Of a DNA stretch of 64,000 bases, positions 25,669-33,495 are shown one piece after another. Where the stretch lies: assembly GCA_900540275.1 (NCBI GenBank), contig UQFO01000004.1, positions 62,001-126,000 on the forward strand, written 5' to 3'. The DNA is from an uncultured Oscillospiraceae bacterium (GTDB lineage Bacteria; Bacillota; Clostridia; Oscillospirales; Acutalibacteraceae). Positions within the stretch are counted from its first letter, which is position 1; the number at the start of each line of letters is the position of its first letter. The notes beneath the pieces are model-generated. The model was given only the letters and a program-made list of their open reading frames with translations. It did not search any database and had not been told where the DNA came from. Both the position numbers and the translations under genes were made by a program.

Positions 25669-25683
25669 TCATTGAAGCACTGC

Positions 25684-26226
25684 TTATTCTTCCATCTGCT
25701 TGCCGAGGAACGCGGCCGCCGACTGCGTGAGCTTGATTTCCGCCTCGCTCGGGACGCTCTTGTTGTCGCCGCAGAGCATGATAACACTGCCGGTGACGTC
25801 GCCCGCGGCGATAATTGGGTACATAATTGCCGCGCCGCGCTCCATGCCCTCTACCGGCTGGATGTCGCCCATATCGCCCGCGTGTGCCGCAAAGCTGCGG
25901 CGCGTCTCCATGAATTCCTCGATAACTGGCGTGATGCGCCGCTCAAGGTATTCCCTTTTGGACACGCCCGCCGCCGCCACGATGTGGTCGCGGTCGCTGA
26001 TAAGGGTAGGCAGGCCCGAAATTTTTGCGAGAACCTCCGCGTACTGAGCGGCAAAGTTCGATAATTCGCCGACGGGCGAATATTTTTTGAAAATGACCTC
26101 TCCGTCACTGTCTGTATAAATCTCAAGCGGGTCCCCTTCGCGGATACGCAGAGTACGCCTGATTTCCTTTGGGATGACGACGCGTCCCAGGTCGTCGATT
26201 CTTCTAACTATTCCTGTCGCTTTCAT
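25684..26226 (-). CDS. spoVT: Stage V sporulation protein T
   Basis: 180 residues. The N-terminal AbrB-type swapped-hairpin DNA-binding domain is diagnostic (MKATGIVRRIDDLGRVVIPK). It is followed by a GAF-like domain (about 55-178). ATG at 26226 with TTTGGAGG before it; the longer upstream frame is not real. SpoVT tunes forespore (sigma-G) genes late in sporulation, which supports an endospore former. A strong terminator follows. Confidence 0.95.
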   Translation of the reverse strand: MKATGIVRRIDDLGRVVIPKEIRRTLRIREGDPLEIYTDSDGEVIFKKYSPVGELSNFAAQYAEVLAKISGLPTLISDRDHIVAAAGVSKREYLERRITPVIEEFMETRRSFAAHAGDMGDIQPVEGMERGAAIMYPIIAAGDVTGSVIMLCGDNKSVPSEAEIKLTQSAAAFLGKQMEE

Positions 26227-26412
26227 ATTAAAGTAAACCTCCAAAATTATATGGATAATAATCACGGAACCATCCGTTGTAAACCTGATCGTCACGATAC
26301 TTATTATATGTATCCTTGGAATTGGTATACAGAAATTTTGGTAAGGTTTTTTTTGACAATTAAAAGCGCCCCGACCGCCCGAGTCATCGGCTGAAATCGA
26401 AGAAAAACAAAG

Positions 26413-26436
26413 AGCGGGGAGATTATCCCCCCGCCC
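26413..26436 (-). terminator. Terminator of the DEAD-box helicase gene
   Basis: On the minus strand GCGGGG...CCCCGC stem (26414-26419 with 26429-26434), followed by TCTTTGTTTTTC, right after the helicase stop. Confidence 0.6.
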
Positions 26437-26438
26437 GT

Positions 26439-28121
26439 TTAATAACTGCGCCGCCTGCGTTCCTGGTAATTCGGCTTTGAACCCTGCTTCTGCTGCGGGC
26501 GCCTTCCCGCCGGCCTGCGGCCGTCTCCGTAGGCGCTTACCGTTACGCTTTTGCCGCATACGGTAAGGTCGCACAGCTCTCCCAGTACCTGGTCGAGCGA
26601 CGATTTTGGCACGCCGACGACGCTGTATTCGTCGTATATATCAATTTTGCCAAGGTCCCTGCCGTTTAAACTGCAGCTTTCAGAAATTGCCGCGACAATA
26701 TGCTTTGGCGCGATATGCTGCCTTTTTCCAATGCTGATTTTAATTTTTCCGTAGCCGCCGGACATATCCGGGGCGTTCGCCTGCGCTGGGCGTTTCCTCT
26801 GGACAGCCTTGATTTCCACCTCTTTTTTCGGGATTCCGAAATAGAGCTGGAGCGCCGCCGCCGCAATAAGCTGCTCGCTGTTGCCGCGTTTTACAAGCTC
26901 CTCGGTAAGCTCCATATAGTCAAACCGTCCCTGCGCGATGGTTTCCTCGATTTTATGCATTTGTGTTTTCATGCGCATTTCACGCATTGCCTGCGCGTTC
27001 GGGAAGTCGCGCCGCTCAATCCTCACCTTTAAAAGCCTTGCAAGCTGTAAAAGCGTCTGTACCTGGCGGCCGCCGCAGCACATGGTGATGGCGCTGCCCG
27101 TTTTTCCGGCGCGCCCCGTCCTGCCGATTCGGTGCACATAATATTCCGTGTTTTGCGGGATGTCGTAATTGATGACGAAATCGACGTCGTTTACATCGAT
27201 GCCCCTTGCCGCGACGTCGGTTGCAATCAGCGCCGTAATCCGTCCGCTTTTAAACGCGTCCATGACCTGTGTGCGCTGCGACTGCTTCATATCTCCGTGG
27301 ATTCCCTGTACGCTGAACCCGGACTGGCGCAGCTTAATTGCAATTTCATCCACCATTTTTTTGGTGTTTGCAAAAATAATCGTCCGCTTTGAATCATGGT
27401 ACTGCAAAAGCGCCGCGAGCGCGTCCATTTTCTGCCCTGTTGGAATTTCGTAGAACGACTGCTCTATATTTTCGACCGTTGCCTGCTTGACGTTGACGGC
27501 TACCAGCTGCGGGTCCTGCTGGAAATCCTTCGTCAGCGCCATAATGGCGGGCGGCATGGTCGCGGAGAACAGGATGGTCTGCCGTTCTTCAGGCGCGTCC
27601 TGCAAAATCGTCTCGATGTCCTCCCTAAAGCCCATGCTCAGCATTTCATCTGCCTCGTCGAGCACAATCATTTTCAGGTCGTGCAGGCGCATCGTCCTGC
27701 GCCGCAGGTGGTCCATGATGCGCCCGGGCGTCCCAATGACGATGTTGGCGCGCCTGAGCTTTTGAATCTGCGCTTCCATCGGCGCGCCGCCGTATATTTC
27801 CGCAGTGCTCACGCCAATTTTATATTTCGCAAGCTTTTTGATTTCGATTCCGGCCTGCAGCGCAAGCTCCCTTGTGGGGCATACGATTAAAACCTGTACG
27901 CTGCGCGACTGGAGCATCGGGTCGATTATTTCAATCGCCGGGATGCCGAACGCAAGCGTTTTGCCCGTGCCCGTCTGGGAACGGCCGATAACGTCACGGC
28001 CTTCCCGGATTAATGGGATGGCATTGGCCTGTATTTCCGTCGCCGTTTCAAATCCTAGCTCGTCAATAGCCCGCTGGATTTCACGGGGCAGGTTTAGTTC
28101 CTTAAAAGATGTTTCGTTCAT
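26439..28121 (-). CDS. DEAD-box ATP-dependent RNA helicase (CshA/DeaD type)
   Basis: 560 residues from the ATG at 28121 (AGAGGAA before it). Two RecA domains carry the Q motif, SQTGTGKT, PTRELA, DEAD (VLDEADEML), SAT, and HRIGRTGR. A linker leads to the DbpA/CsdA RNA-binding domain (about 460-535, GKIKISIGKRQHI..GVPKSSLDQVL), and a basic Arg/Gln-rich tail ends it. It unwinds structured RNA in ribosome assembly or mRNA decay. Its leader contains a terminator-like hairpin, and a promoter is visible (28229-28257). Confidence 0.95.
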   Translation of the reverse strand: MNETSFKELNLPREIQRAIDELGFETATEIQANAIPLIREGRDVIGRSQTGTGKTLAFGIPAIEIIDPMLQSRSVQVLIVCPTRELALQAGIEIKKLAKYKIGVSTAEIYGGAPMEAQIQKLRRANIVIGTPGRIMDHLRRRTMRLHDLKMIVLDEADEMLSMGFREDIETILQDAPEERQTILFSATMPPAIMALTKDFQQDPQLVAVNVKQATVENIEQSFYEIPTGQKMDALAALLQYHDSKRTIIFANTKKMVDEIAIKLRQSGFSVQGIHGDMKQSQRTQVMDAFKSGRITALIATDVAARGIDVNDVDFVINYDIPQNTEYYVHRIGRTGRAGKTGSAITMCCGGRQVQTLLQLARLLKVRIERRDFPNAQAMREMRMKTQMHKIEETIAQGRFDYMELTEELVKRGNSEQLIAAAALQLYFGIPKKEVEIKAVQRKRPAQANAPDMSGGYGKIKISIGKRQHIAPKHIVAAISESCSLNGRDLGKIDIYDEYSVVGVPKSSLDQVLGELCDLTVCGKSVTVSAYGDGRRPAGRRPQQKQGSKPNYQERRRRSY

Positions 28122-28172
28122 GTAGTTCCTCTTTTCATTATAGCTGCTGTCATTTATGATTCCCTGAAATAA

Positions 28173-28205
28173 CAAAAAAAATAACGAGGCGATGATGCAC
28201 CTCGT
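28173..28205 (-). terminator. Leader attenuator of the DEAD-box helicase gene
   Basis: Minus strand: ACGAGG (28205-28200), loop GTGCATCATCG.., CCTCGT (28189-28184), then TATTTTTTTTG. It lies between the promoter and the start codon, about 50 bases before the ATG. No gene lies upstream on this strand, so it can only stop helicase transcription early. Confidence 0.65.
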
Positions 28206-28228
28206 CAAACAGGGAAATGATCCTATTC

Positions 28229-28257
28229 AGCATACCATACTTTACCTCTTTTGTAAA
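28229..28257 (-). promoter_or_regulatory. Promoter of the DEAD-box helicase gene
   Basis: Minus strand TTTACA (28252-28257), 17-base spacer, TATGCT (28229-28234). The start would be near 28222, upstream of the attenuator. Confidence 0.55.
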
Positions 28258-28361
28258 TGATAATCATTCCAATTCTACATATTGTTGGCACGCCGGTGAA
28301 AAATAACAGAAAGCATTGCGGCCTTCAAATGGGGAATTCTGTCAAAAATGCGTTTTTCAGA

Positions 28362-28390
28362 TTGAAAGATTGGGCATTTTAGTGTATGAT
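28362..28390 (+). promoter_or_regulatory. Promoter of the 28429-30647 gene cluster
   Basis: TTGAAA (28362-28367), 17-base spacer, TATGAT (28385-28390), about 38 bases before the TTG start of the first gene. Confidence 0.75.
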
Positions 28391-28428
28391 ATATTTTATC
28401 TAGGAGCATGAGCTTGAGGTGATTCTCA

Positions 28429-29130
28429 TTGGCGCGTAAAAAACGCATGCCGGACCATGCCGCTGCAAAACCAAAGGAAAGCATTCCGCCGCAAATCCCC
28501 GGGAAAACGCCGGAGCAGGCGGAAAAAAAGGGAACCTGCGGCTACAGTGAGCGGTATGGCGGCGGCTACAGCACTTCTTCCAATATAACGCCGGAAATCA
28601 GGGACGCTGCAAACCATATGGGCAGCGGCCTTTATAGCCTTGCCCAGCAGATGGGGCTCAAGCTTACGCAGAACGAGGGGTATTTTAATTTCGGCGCAGG
28701 CATACAGGTACACGGAAAGGACTATATTTTAAATATACCGACCGCGTTTGCTTACCGGACGGATTTCCACAGCAGGGAGCTCATCGCGTATTCCGCTGAT
28801 TGTGAAGAGGATTACCGCCAGTCGCCCGTTATTATAGAGCTGGAGCGCGTAAAGCTGCCGGCCGTTTTAACGCCGGAAGAATTATCCCTGCGCCAAAAGG
28901 CGGGGGCCGAAATGACTGGCCGCGATTTTAAAGAGCTGAAGGTAAACGGGGCTGCCGCCGTCATGATTAGCGAGAACCGCGAGCATTTCCCTAAAATTTA
29001 CCGGATTGCGGTTTTAAAAAAAAGCGGGAACGAGCTCTTTCATTTGATTATTACATTCCGCCCGGAAATTGAAAATACGGACGAAATCACTAAGCGGTTG
29101 TATTTCAGCTTTTACCTGCTGGATGAATGA
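28429..29130 (+). CDS. Conserved-looking hypothetical protein
   Basis: 233 residues, not recognised. TTG at 28429 is chosen because GAGGTGA lies 8 bases upstream; ATG at 28447 is a possible internal start. A basic, Pro-rich N-terminus of about 35 residues is followed by a globular region without membrane helices or signal peptide. The Cys in EKKGTCGYSE and the region around LNIPTAFAYRTDF have no known motif. First gene of a four-gene run with PAP2, a 78-residue protein and a beta-helix protein. Confidence 0.65.
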   Translation: MARKKRMPDHAAAKPKESIPPQIPGKTPEQAEKKGTCGYSERYGGGYSTSSNITPEIRDAANHMGSGLYSLAQQMGLKLTQNEGYFNFGAGIQVHGKDYILNIPTAFAYRTDFHSRELIAYSADCEEDYRQSPVIIELERVKLPAVLTPEELSLRQKAGAEMTGRDFKELKVNGAAAVMISENREHFPKIYRIAVLKKSGNELFHLIITFRPEIENTDEITKRLYFSFYLLDE

Positions 29131-29152
29131 AAATAGATAACGGAGCGTTTTC

Positions 29153-29689
29153 ATGGAACTTGAAATTCTAAATTTTATACAGCAGCATCTGCGTAACCCG
29201 GTTTTTGACGTGCTTATGCCTTTTTTAAGCTTAATCGGCGAAGCGGGCATCGTTTGGATTACCATCTGCGCGGTACTGCTCTTCTTCAAAAAATACAGGC
29301 CGTACGCCGTGATGGCGCTGCTCGCCATGCTGCTTGTCTATCTGGCGGGGGAGGTGCTGCTCAAAAACATCATCGAACGGCCGCGCCCGTTCCTTGTCAA
29401 CACGGGCGTTACGATGATTGTCGCAAAGCCCGACAGCTTTTCGTTCCCATCGGGCCATTCTTCTTCGTCGTTCGCGGCGGCGTGCATCCTATTGCGTTGC
29501 GGGAACAAATGGCTCGGGATTGGTGCGGTTGTGCTTGCGGCGTCTATCGCGTTTTCCAGGATGTACGTTTATGTGCATTATCCGTCTGACGTAATCGCGG
29601 GCGTGCTGTTCGGCATATTCAGCGCATGGCTTGTTTATTTTATATATAAAAAGTTCGTTTTAAAAGAAAAAAGGGGCGGTCTGAAATGA
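29153..29689 (+). CDS. PAP2-family membrane phosphatase
   Basis: 178 residues with about 5 membrane helices. The three acid-phosphatase signatures are intact: KNIIERPRPF (C1), PSGHSSSSFA (C2, catalytic His) and SRMYVYVHYPSD (C3). Members remove a phosphate from lipid or undecaprenyl pyrophosphate (BcrC-like). This one is of that size, so a role in cell-wall lipid recycling is likely but not proven. AACGGAGCG precedes the ATG, and its TGA overlaps the next ATG. Confidence 0.92.
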   Translation: MELEILNFIQQHLRNPVFDVLMPFLSLIGEAGIVWITICAVLLFFKKYRPYAVMALLAMLLVYLAGEVLLKNIIERPRPFLVNTGVTMIVAKPDSFSFPSGHSSSSFAAACILLRCGNKWLGIGAVVLAASIAFSRMYVYVHYPSDVIAGVLFGIFSAWLVYFIYKKFVLKEKRGGLK

Positions 29690-29922
29690 AAAAATACGCG
29701 TATCTCGGCAGCGGCACGGGGGAAAAGTTTTGTATCAAGGGAATCGACGTATATAAGTACAGGTGGCTCATGGAGGGCGACTGCGTGATTGTGACCGACC
29801 CCAAAACCAAAAAGCCGCGCAGCTTTTCCGTTTATAAAATACGTGTGGGGGACAGCGATATGCGGTTTATCGCGGGAGAATTAAGCGACGGCAGCACCGG
29901 CTTTTATGAATACGAGCCATAA
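29686..29922 (+). CDS. 78-residue hypothetical protein
   Basis: Starts within the stop of the PAP2 gene (ATGA overlap), with AAAAGGGGCGG as binding site. Small soluble protein of mixed charge, no Cys pairs beyond one residue, no membrane helix. Possibly a small SH3-like or OB-like fold (alternating strands such as DCVIVTDPKTKKPRSFSVYKI). Function unknown; the coupling suggests a real gene. Confidence 0.65.
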   Translation: MKKYAYLGSGTGEKFCIKGIDVYKYRWLMEGDCVIVTDPKTKKPRSFSVYKIRVGDSDMRFIAGELSDGSTGFYEYEP

Positions 29923-29978
29923 AGCGCTTTTCTGTAACACACGCCGCAAGGCGTTCGATAGATAAGGATGGGAAATTT

Positions 29979-30647
29979 ATGTTTGAACAAATCAAAGCGG
30001 AAAATTTACTCGACATTGGCAAAACCATTGCAAAGCCACTGTTTGAAAATGCGGCCTACCCGTGGGAAGCGCTCGACGGGCTGAAGGAGTTTATTATGGA
30101 GCTCGGCCCTGCGCTTTCAAAGGAAGAATACGAACAGAAAGGGAAAAACATCTGGGTTGCGAAAAGCGCGAGGGTTGCGCCGAGCGCAAGCCTTACGGGT
30201 CCGCTTATCATCTGCCCGGAAGCGGAAATCCGCCATTGCGCGTTTATCCGCGGGGTCGTAATCGTCGGCAGCGGCGCGGTCGTCGGCAATTCGACGGAGC
30301 TCAAGGGCTCCATCCTGTTCGACAAGGTACAGGCGCCGCACTATAATTATGTAGGGGATTCCATTTTGGGCTATAAGGCGCACATGGGTGCCGGCTCCAT
30401 CACCTCAAACCTAAAGTCTGACAAATCGCAGGTCGTGATAAGCCTGCTCGGGGAAAAGCTTCCGACAGGCAGGAAAAAGCTCGGCGCTATCCTGGGAGAC
30501 AACGTTGAGGTCGGGTGCAACAGCGTTTTGAATCCCGGAACAATCATAGGCCGCAGCAGTACCATTTACCCGCTTTCCATGGTGCGCGGCGTCGTAGCGA
30601 AAAACAGCATTTATAAAAACCAGGGCGAGATTGTAGACAAACGCTGA
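29979..30647 (+). CDS. Left-handed beta-helix protein (GlmU-acyltransferase-like)
   Basis: 222 residues. From about residue 55 on, repeated hexapeptides of the LbetaH fold are visible (ARVAPSASLTGPLIICPEAEIRHCAFIR is in register), and HMGAGSITSNLKSDKSQVVI resembles the loop of GlmU-type sugar acyltransferases. It lacks the N-terminal uridylyltransferase domain. Such short proteins are often named UDP-GlcNAc pyrophosphorylase-related, but acyl or nucleotidyl transfer is unproven. GGATGGG before the ATG. Confidence 0.8.
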   Translation: MFEQIKAENLLDIGKTIAKPLFENAAYPWEALDGLKEFIMELGPALSKEEYEQKGKNIWVAKSARVAPSASLTGPLIICPEAEIRHCAFIRGVVIVGSGAVVGNSTELKGSILFDKVQAPHYNYVGDSILGYKAHMGAGSITSNLKSDKSQVVISLLGEKLPTGRKKLGAILGDNVEVGCNSVLNPGTIIGRSSTIYPLSMVRGVVAKNSIYKNQGEIVDKR

Positions 30648-30665
30648 ATTAAAGCGTTAATATAT

Positions 30666-30715
30666 AATCCCGCGCCTTGCAGCCATCCCTTTGTCGTAGG
30701 GATGGCTGATTTTTT
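30666..30715. repeat. 50-bp direct repeat, copy 1; terminator and relic cobO 3' end
   Basis: Identical to 32379-32428 over all 50 bases. On the plus strand it is an intrinsic terminator (AGCCATCCCT, loop, AGGGATGGCT, GATTTTTT) 20 bases after the beta-helix gene. On the minus strand it still reads as a cobO C-terminus (HPYDKGMAARRGIIY then TAA), although no cobO body adjoins it. Confidence 0.92.
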
Positions 30716-30742
30716 GTCGTGTTGCGCAGCCGCATAAAAAAA

Positions 30743-30772
30743 TTGACATTTAGCGAATTAACATGGTAAAGT
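30743..30772 (+). promoter_or_regulatory. Promoter of the LRR-dockerin gene
   Basis: Perfect TTGACA (30743-30748), 18-base spacer, TAAAGT (30767-30772). The -10 is weak; TATAAC lies a few bases further on but at poor spacing. Confidence 0.5.
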
Positions 30773-30816
30773 ATAACAGCTTGAGAAAATATAACAATCA
30801 TAAAGGAGAGTGGATT

Positions 30817-32355
30817 ATGAAACAACAAAAAAGAAAAATGCAGGTGAGCCTGTCCATATTGCTTGCGGCCGTTATGCTGATTGGCATGTGCGCCGTTTTA
30901 CCTGTAACCGCCGCCGGTGCGAAAACAAGCGGGGATTACGAGTATGAAAATATAAATGACGGTACGGTAAGGATTACAGGCTACACCGGAACAGACGATA
31001 TCATAACCATCCCCTCTGAAATAGACGGTAAAAAAGTTTCACGCATTGGGATAGGAGCCTTTTGGGGCTGCACGAGCCTGACCAGTGTAAAAATCCCTGA
31101 AACTGTTACAGGCCTTGAAGTCAGTGCTTTTTCGGGTTGTACGAGCCTGGCCGGCATAGATATTCCCAATAGTGTTACTAGTATTGAAATGAATGCCTTT
31201 GGGAACTGCACGAGCCTGACCAGCATAAAAATTCCCGAAAGTGTTGTAAGCATTGGGTCTGAAGCCTTTCGGGATTGCAGGAAATTGACCGGCATAAAAA
31301 TCCCGAAAAAGGTTACAAAAATTGCAAGCGCTGCCTTTGTGTCCTGCGTAAGCCTGACAGACGTAGAAATTCCGCAAGGGGTTACAAGCATCGGAGAAAG
31401 TGCTTTTTTAAATTGTAGTAATTTAACGGAAATCACCATTCCGAGCAGCGTTACCGAGTTAGGCGGACAGGCCTTCAGGAACTGCACGCGCCTGACCGGC
31501 GTAAAAATCCCCGAGGGTGTTACAAGCATAGAAGAATGTACTTTTATTTCCTGCAAGAGCCTGACAAACATTGAAATTCCGCAAGGGGTTACAAGCATTG
31601 GGGGTGTTGCTTTTGAAGATTGCGCGAGCCTGGCCGAAATAAAAATCCCCGATAGCGTTACAAGCATTGGAGTCGGTGCTTTTTTGGATTGTACGAGCCT
31701 GGCAGACATAGATATTCCCGAGGGTGTTACCAGCATTGAAAAGAATACCTTTAAGAATTGCACGAGCCTGACCAGCATAAAAATTCCCGAAAGTGTTGTA
31801 AGCATTGGGTCTGAAGCCTTTCAGGGCTGCAGGAAATTGACCGGCATAAAAATCCCCGAGGGTGTTACAAGCATAGAAGAATGTACTTTTATATCTTGCG
31901 TAAGCCTGACAGACGTAGAAATTCCGCAAGGGGTTACAAGCATCGGAGGGAGTGCTTTTTACGATTGCAGTAATTTAACGAAGGTCACAATCCCGCGCAG
32001 TGTCGAAACAATAGGATATCATGCGTTCGGGTATAAAAATATGATTCCAAATGATGGTTTCCAATATGGAAAAATAGATAACTTTACAATCTGCGGCTAT
32101 AAAGGCACGCCGGCGCAAGCCTATGCGAATGACAACGGGTTTTTGTTTATAGCGGAAGTTGTTTTGGGCGATGCAGACCTTGACGGAGAAATAAAGGTGG
32201 CCGACGTCCTGCTCATGCAAAAGGTGATTGCCAAAATCATACAGCCTTCAGAAGAACAAATAGAAGCAGGCGATATCGACCATGACGGGACCATTACGGT
32301 AAAAGATGTTTTGTCGGTACAGAAATATCTTGCAAAGGTTATACCGAATCTTTAA
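30817..32355 (+). CDS. Secreted BspA-type leucine-rich repeat protein with dockerin
   Basis: 512 residues from the ATG at 30817 (AAAGGAGAG before it; the open frame from 30763 lacks one). Signal peptide ends VTAAG. Residues about 65-415 are 23-residue LRR_5 repeats of the form SLTxIxIPxxVTSIGxxAFxxC, about 15 copies. The C-terminal about 65 residues are a type I dockerin with two Ca-binding segments, GDADLDGEIKVADVLLMQK and GDIDHDGTITVKDVLSVQK. The protein is therefore exported and could dock to a cohesin scaffold. It is flanked by perfect 50-bp repeats, suggesting insertion as a cassette. Confidence 0.92.
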   Translation: MKQQKRKMQVSLSILLAAVMLIGMCAVLPVTAAGAKTSGDYEYENINDGTVRITGYTGTDDIITIPSEIDGKKVSRIGIGAFWGCTSLTSVKIPETVTGLEVSAFSGCTSLAGIDIPNSVTSIEMNAFGNCTSLTSIKIPESVVSIGSEAFRDCRKLTGIKIPKKVTKIASAAFVSCVSLTDVEIPQGVTSIGESAFLNCSNLTEITIPSSVTELGGQAFRNCTRLTGVKIPEGVTSIEECTFISCKSLTNIEIPQGVTSIGGVAFEDCASLAEIKIPDSVTSIGVGAFLDCTSLADIDIPEGVTSIEKNTFKNCTSLTSIKIPESVVSIGSEAFQGCRKLTGIKIPEGVTSIEECTFISCVSLTDVEIPQGVTSIGGSAFYDCSNLTKVTIPRSVETIGYHAFGYKNMIPNDGFQYGKIDNFTICGYKGTPAQAYANDNGFLFIAEVVLGDADLDGEIKVADVLLMQKVIAKIIQPSEEQIEAGDIDHDGTITVKDVLSVQKYLAKVIPNL

Positions 32356-32369
32356 ATAAAAAAGGCGCC

Positions 32370-32885
32370 TTAAAACTCAATCCCGCGCCTTGCAGCCATC
32401 CCTTTGTCGTAGGGATGGCTGATTTTTTTAATTTCTGAGGCATAGTCGCAAAGCGCTGTAAAATCATCGCTTACGCTGTGGCCGGTCAAAATGATTTCCG
32501 TGTGCTTCGGCGCGTTTTTTAAAAAGGAAAACAGCTTTTCGCTTGAAAGCATGCCGCAGTCGATAAGGGAAAACGCCTCGTCGAGAACAACCATGTCGAA
32601 CCGGTCAAGGCTTTCCTTTGAAACGGCCTTTTTAAATAAAAGGCGATATTCCTCTGTAAAGCGCTTAAGCTCTTCCGGCTTCATCTGGAAGGTAAACGGA
32701 ACGCTTTCCGGGCAGGGCGTAAGCGTTATGTTTTTTATTTCTTTTAAGGCGGCGCGTTCCCCGCTTATTGAGCTCTTCAGGAATTGGACGAACAGCACGC
32801 GCAGGCCGGCGCCCGCCGCCCGGACGGCAAGCCCGACGGCCGCCGTCGTTTTTCCTTTTCCGTCGCCGTAATATAAATGAATCAT
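32370..32885 (-). CDS. cobO: Cob(I)yrinic acid a,c-diamide (corrinoid) adenosyltransferase
   Basis: 171 residues. Adds the adenosyl group of ATP to cob(I)alamin or its precursors. Walker A-like GDGKGKTTA (residues 7-15), VVLDEAFSLIDCG as Walker B, and the conserved ending SHPYDKGMAARRGIEF identify the BtuR/CobA/CobO family. Its last 16 codons or so are copy 2 of the 50-bp repeat, which on the opposite strand terminates the LRR gene. No binding site is strong before the ATG at 32885 (GGAAGCGGG, 5 bases). Confidence 0.94.
   Translation of the reverse strand: MIHLYYGDGKGKTTAAVGLAVRAAGAGLRVLFVQFLKSSISGERAALKEIKNITLTPCPESVPFTFQMKPEELKRFTEEYRLLFKKAVSKESLDRFDMVVLDEAFSLIDCGMLSSEKLFSFLKNAPKHTEIILTGHSVSDDFTALCDYASEIKKISHPYDKGMAARRGIEF
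32379..32428. repeat. 50-bp direct repeat, copy 2; 3' end of cobO and terminator of the LRR gene
   Basis: Same 50 bases as 30666-30715. It lies wholly within the cobO coding region on the minus strand, and on the plus strand gives the 10-bp stem and T7 run that end the LRR transcript 24 bases after its stop. Confidence 0.93.
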
Positions 32886-33020
32886 GTTACCCGCTTCCTT
32901 TCCTATATATTATAAGTATAGCAAGGCCGCTTTTTTTGCGCAATGCCTGGAACTGCTTGAAAAACGGTTCAAAATCGCTTATTATGAAACAATAAAAGAA
33001 AGCGGAAGGAAGGTTTTTAT

Positions 33021-33140
33021 ATGCAGAGGGGAAAAACCAAAACAAACAGGCGCACACTGTTTGTCAGGACGGTTGCCATTGTGTGCGCCGCTTTGATTGT
33101 CGGCTCAATCGTATTATCGGTCGTTATGATGCTCCGCTGA
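33021..33140 (+). CDS. 39-residue single-pass membrane protein
   Basis: Starts at the ATG at 33021 with GGAAGGA 9 bases before it. A basic N-terminus (MQRGKTKTNRRT) is followed by one hydrophobic helix (TVAIVCAALIVGSIVLSVVMM) and LR. Layout (positive-inside, helix, stop) matches small Firmicutes membrane peptides. Its last 27 bases overlap the end of the convergent 33114-33323 gene. Function unknown. Confidence 0.6.
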   Translation: MQRGKTKTNRRTLFVRTVAIVCAALIVGSIVLSVVMMLR

Positions 33141-33323
33141 TTTGTCCATAAATTCCTGCGCGATTCTCTTCATATCGTCCGCGCTGTGGATTTGCGCGGC
33201 GTTTTGATTGATTGCTTCCTTGACCTCGTCAGGCAGGGAAAGAAAATAGCTGCCAAGGTCTGTGTCGTGCGCCGCCATCATGGACATTCCCAGCGGTGTG
33301 TTTGGATAGAGCATATCCGGCAT
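33114..33323 (-). CDS. 69-residue hypothetical protein
   Basis: Starts at the ATG at 33323 behind GGGGTGAT. Soluble, amphipathic: MPDMLYPNTPLGMSM.. then a helix-rich LPDEVKEAINQNAAQ and DDMKRIAQEFMDK. It has protein-like composition and a good start, but no motif I recognise. It overlaps the tail of the opposite-strand membrane peptide by 27 bases. Confidence 0.6.
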   Translation of the reverse strand: MPDMLYPNTPLGMSMMAAHDTDLGSYFLSLPDEVKEAINQNAAQIHSADDMKRIAQEFMDKSAEHHNDR

Positions 33324-33495
33324 ATTATCACCCCGTAATTAGCTTTTCCGCGCATGTGCTGTTTATGACGGAAATAAGGAAAATTCGGAGTTTTTTCCGC
33401 AAACCTCTTGCGCAACGGCTGAAAACAGATATAATGAATATAATAGCCGCTTTATGCGGCAAAAACGAAAACAGCCATAATGGAGGAGAAACAAC

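Larger units (their letters stand above)
28122..28428. other. Divergent promoter region
   Basis: 307 bases between the divergent helicase and hypothetical genes. It contains both promoters and the helicase attenuator listed separately, and no gene. Confidence 0.6.

Noticed and set aside
30981..31929. Long minus-strand frames over the LRR gene
   Set aside because: They are repeat-derived shadows of the 69-base LRR unit; the plus strand has signal peptide, LRR and dockerin.
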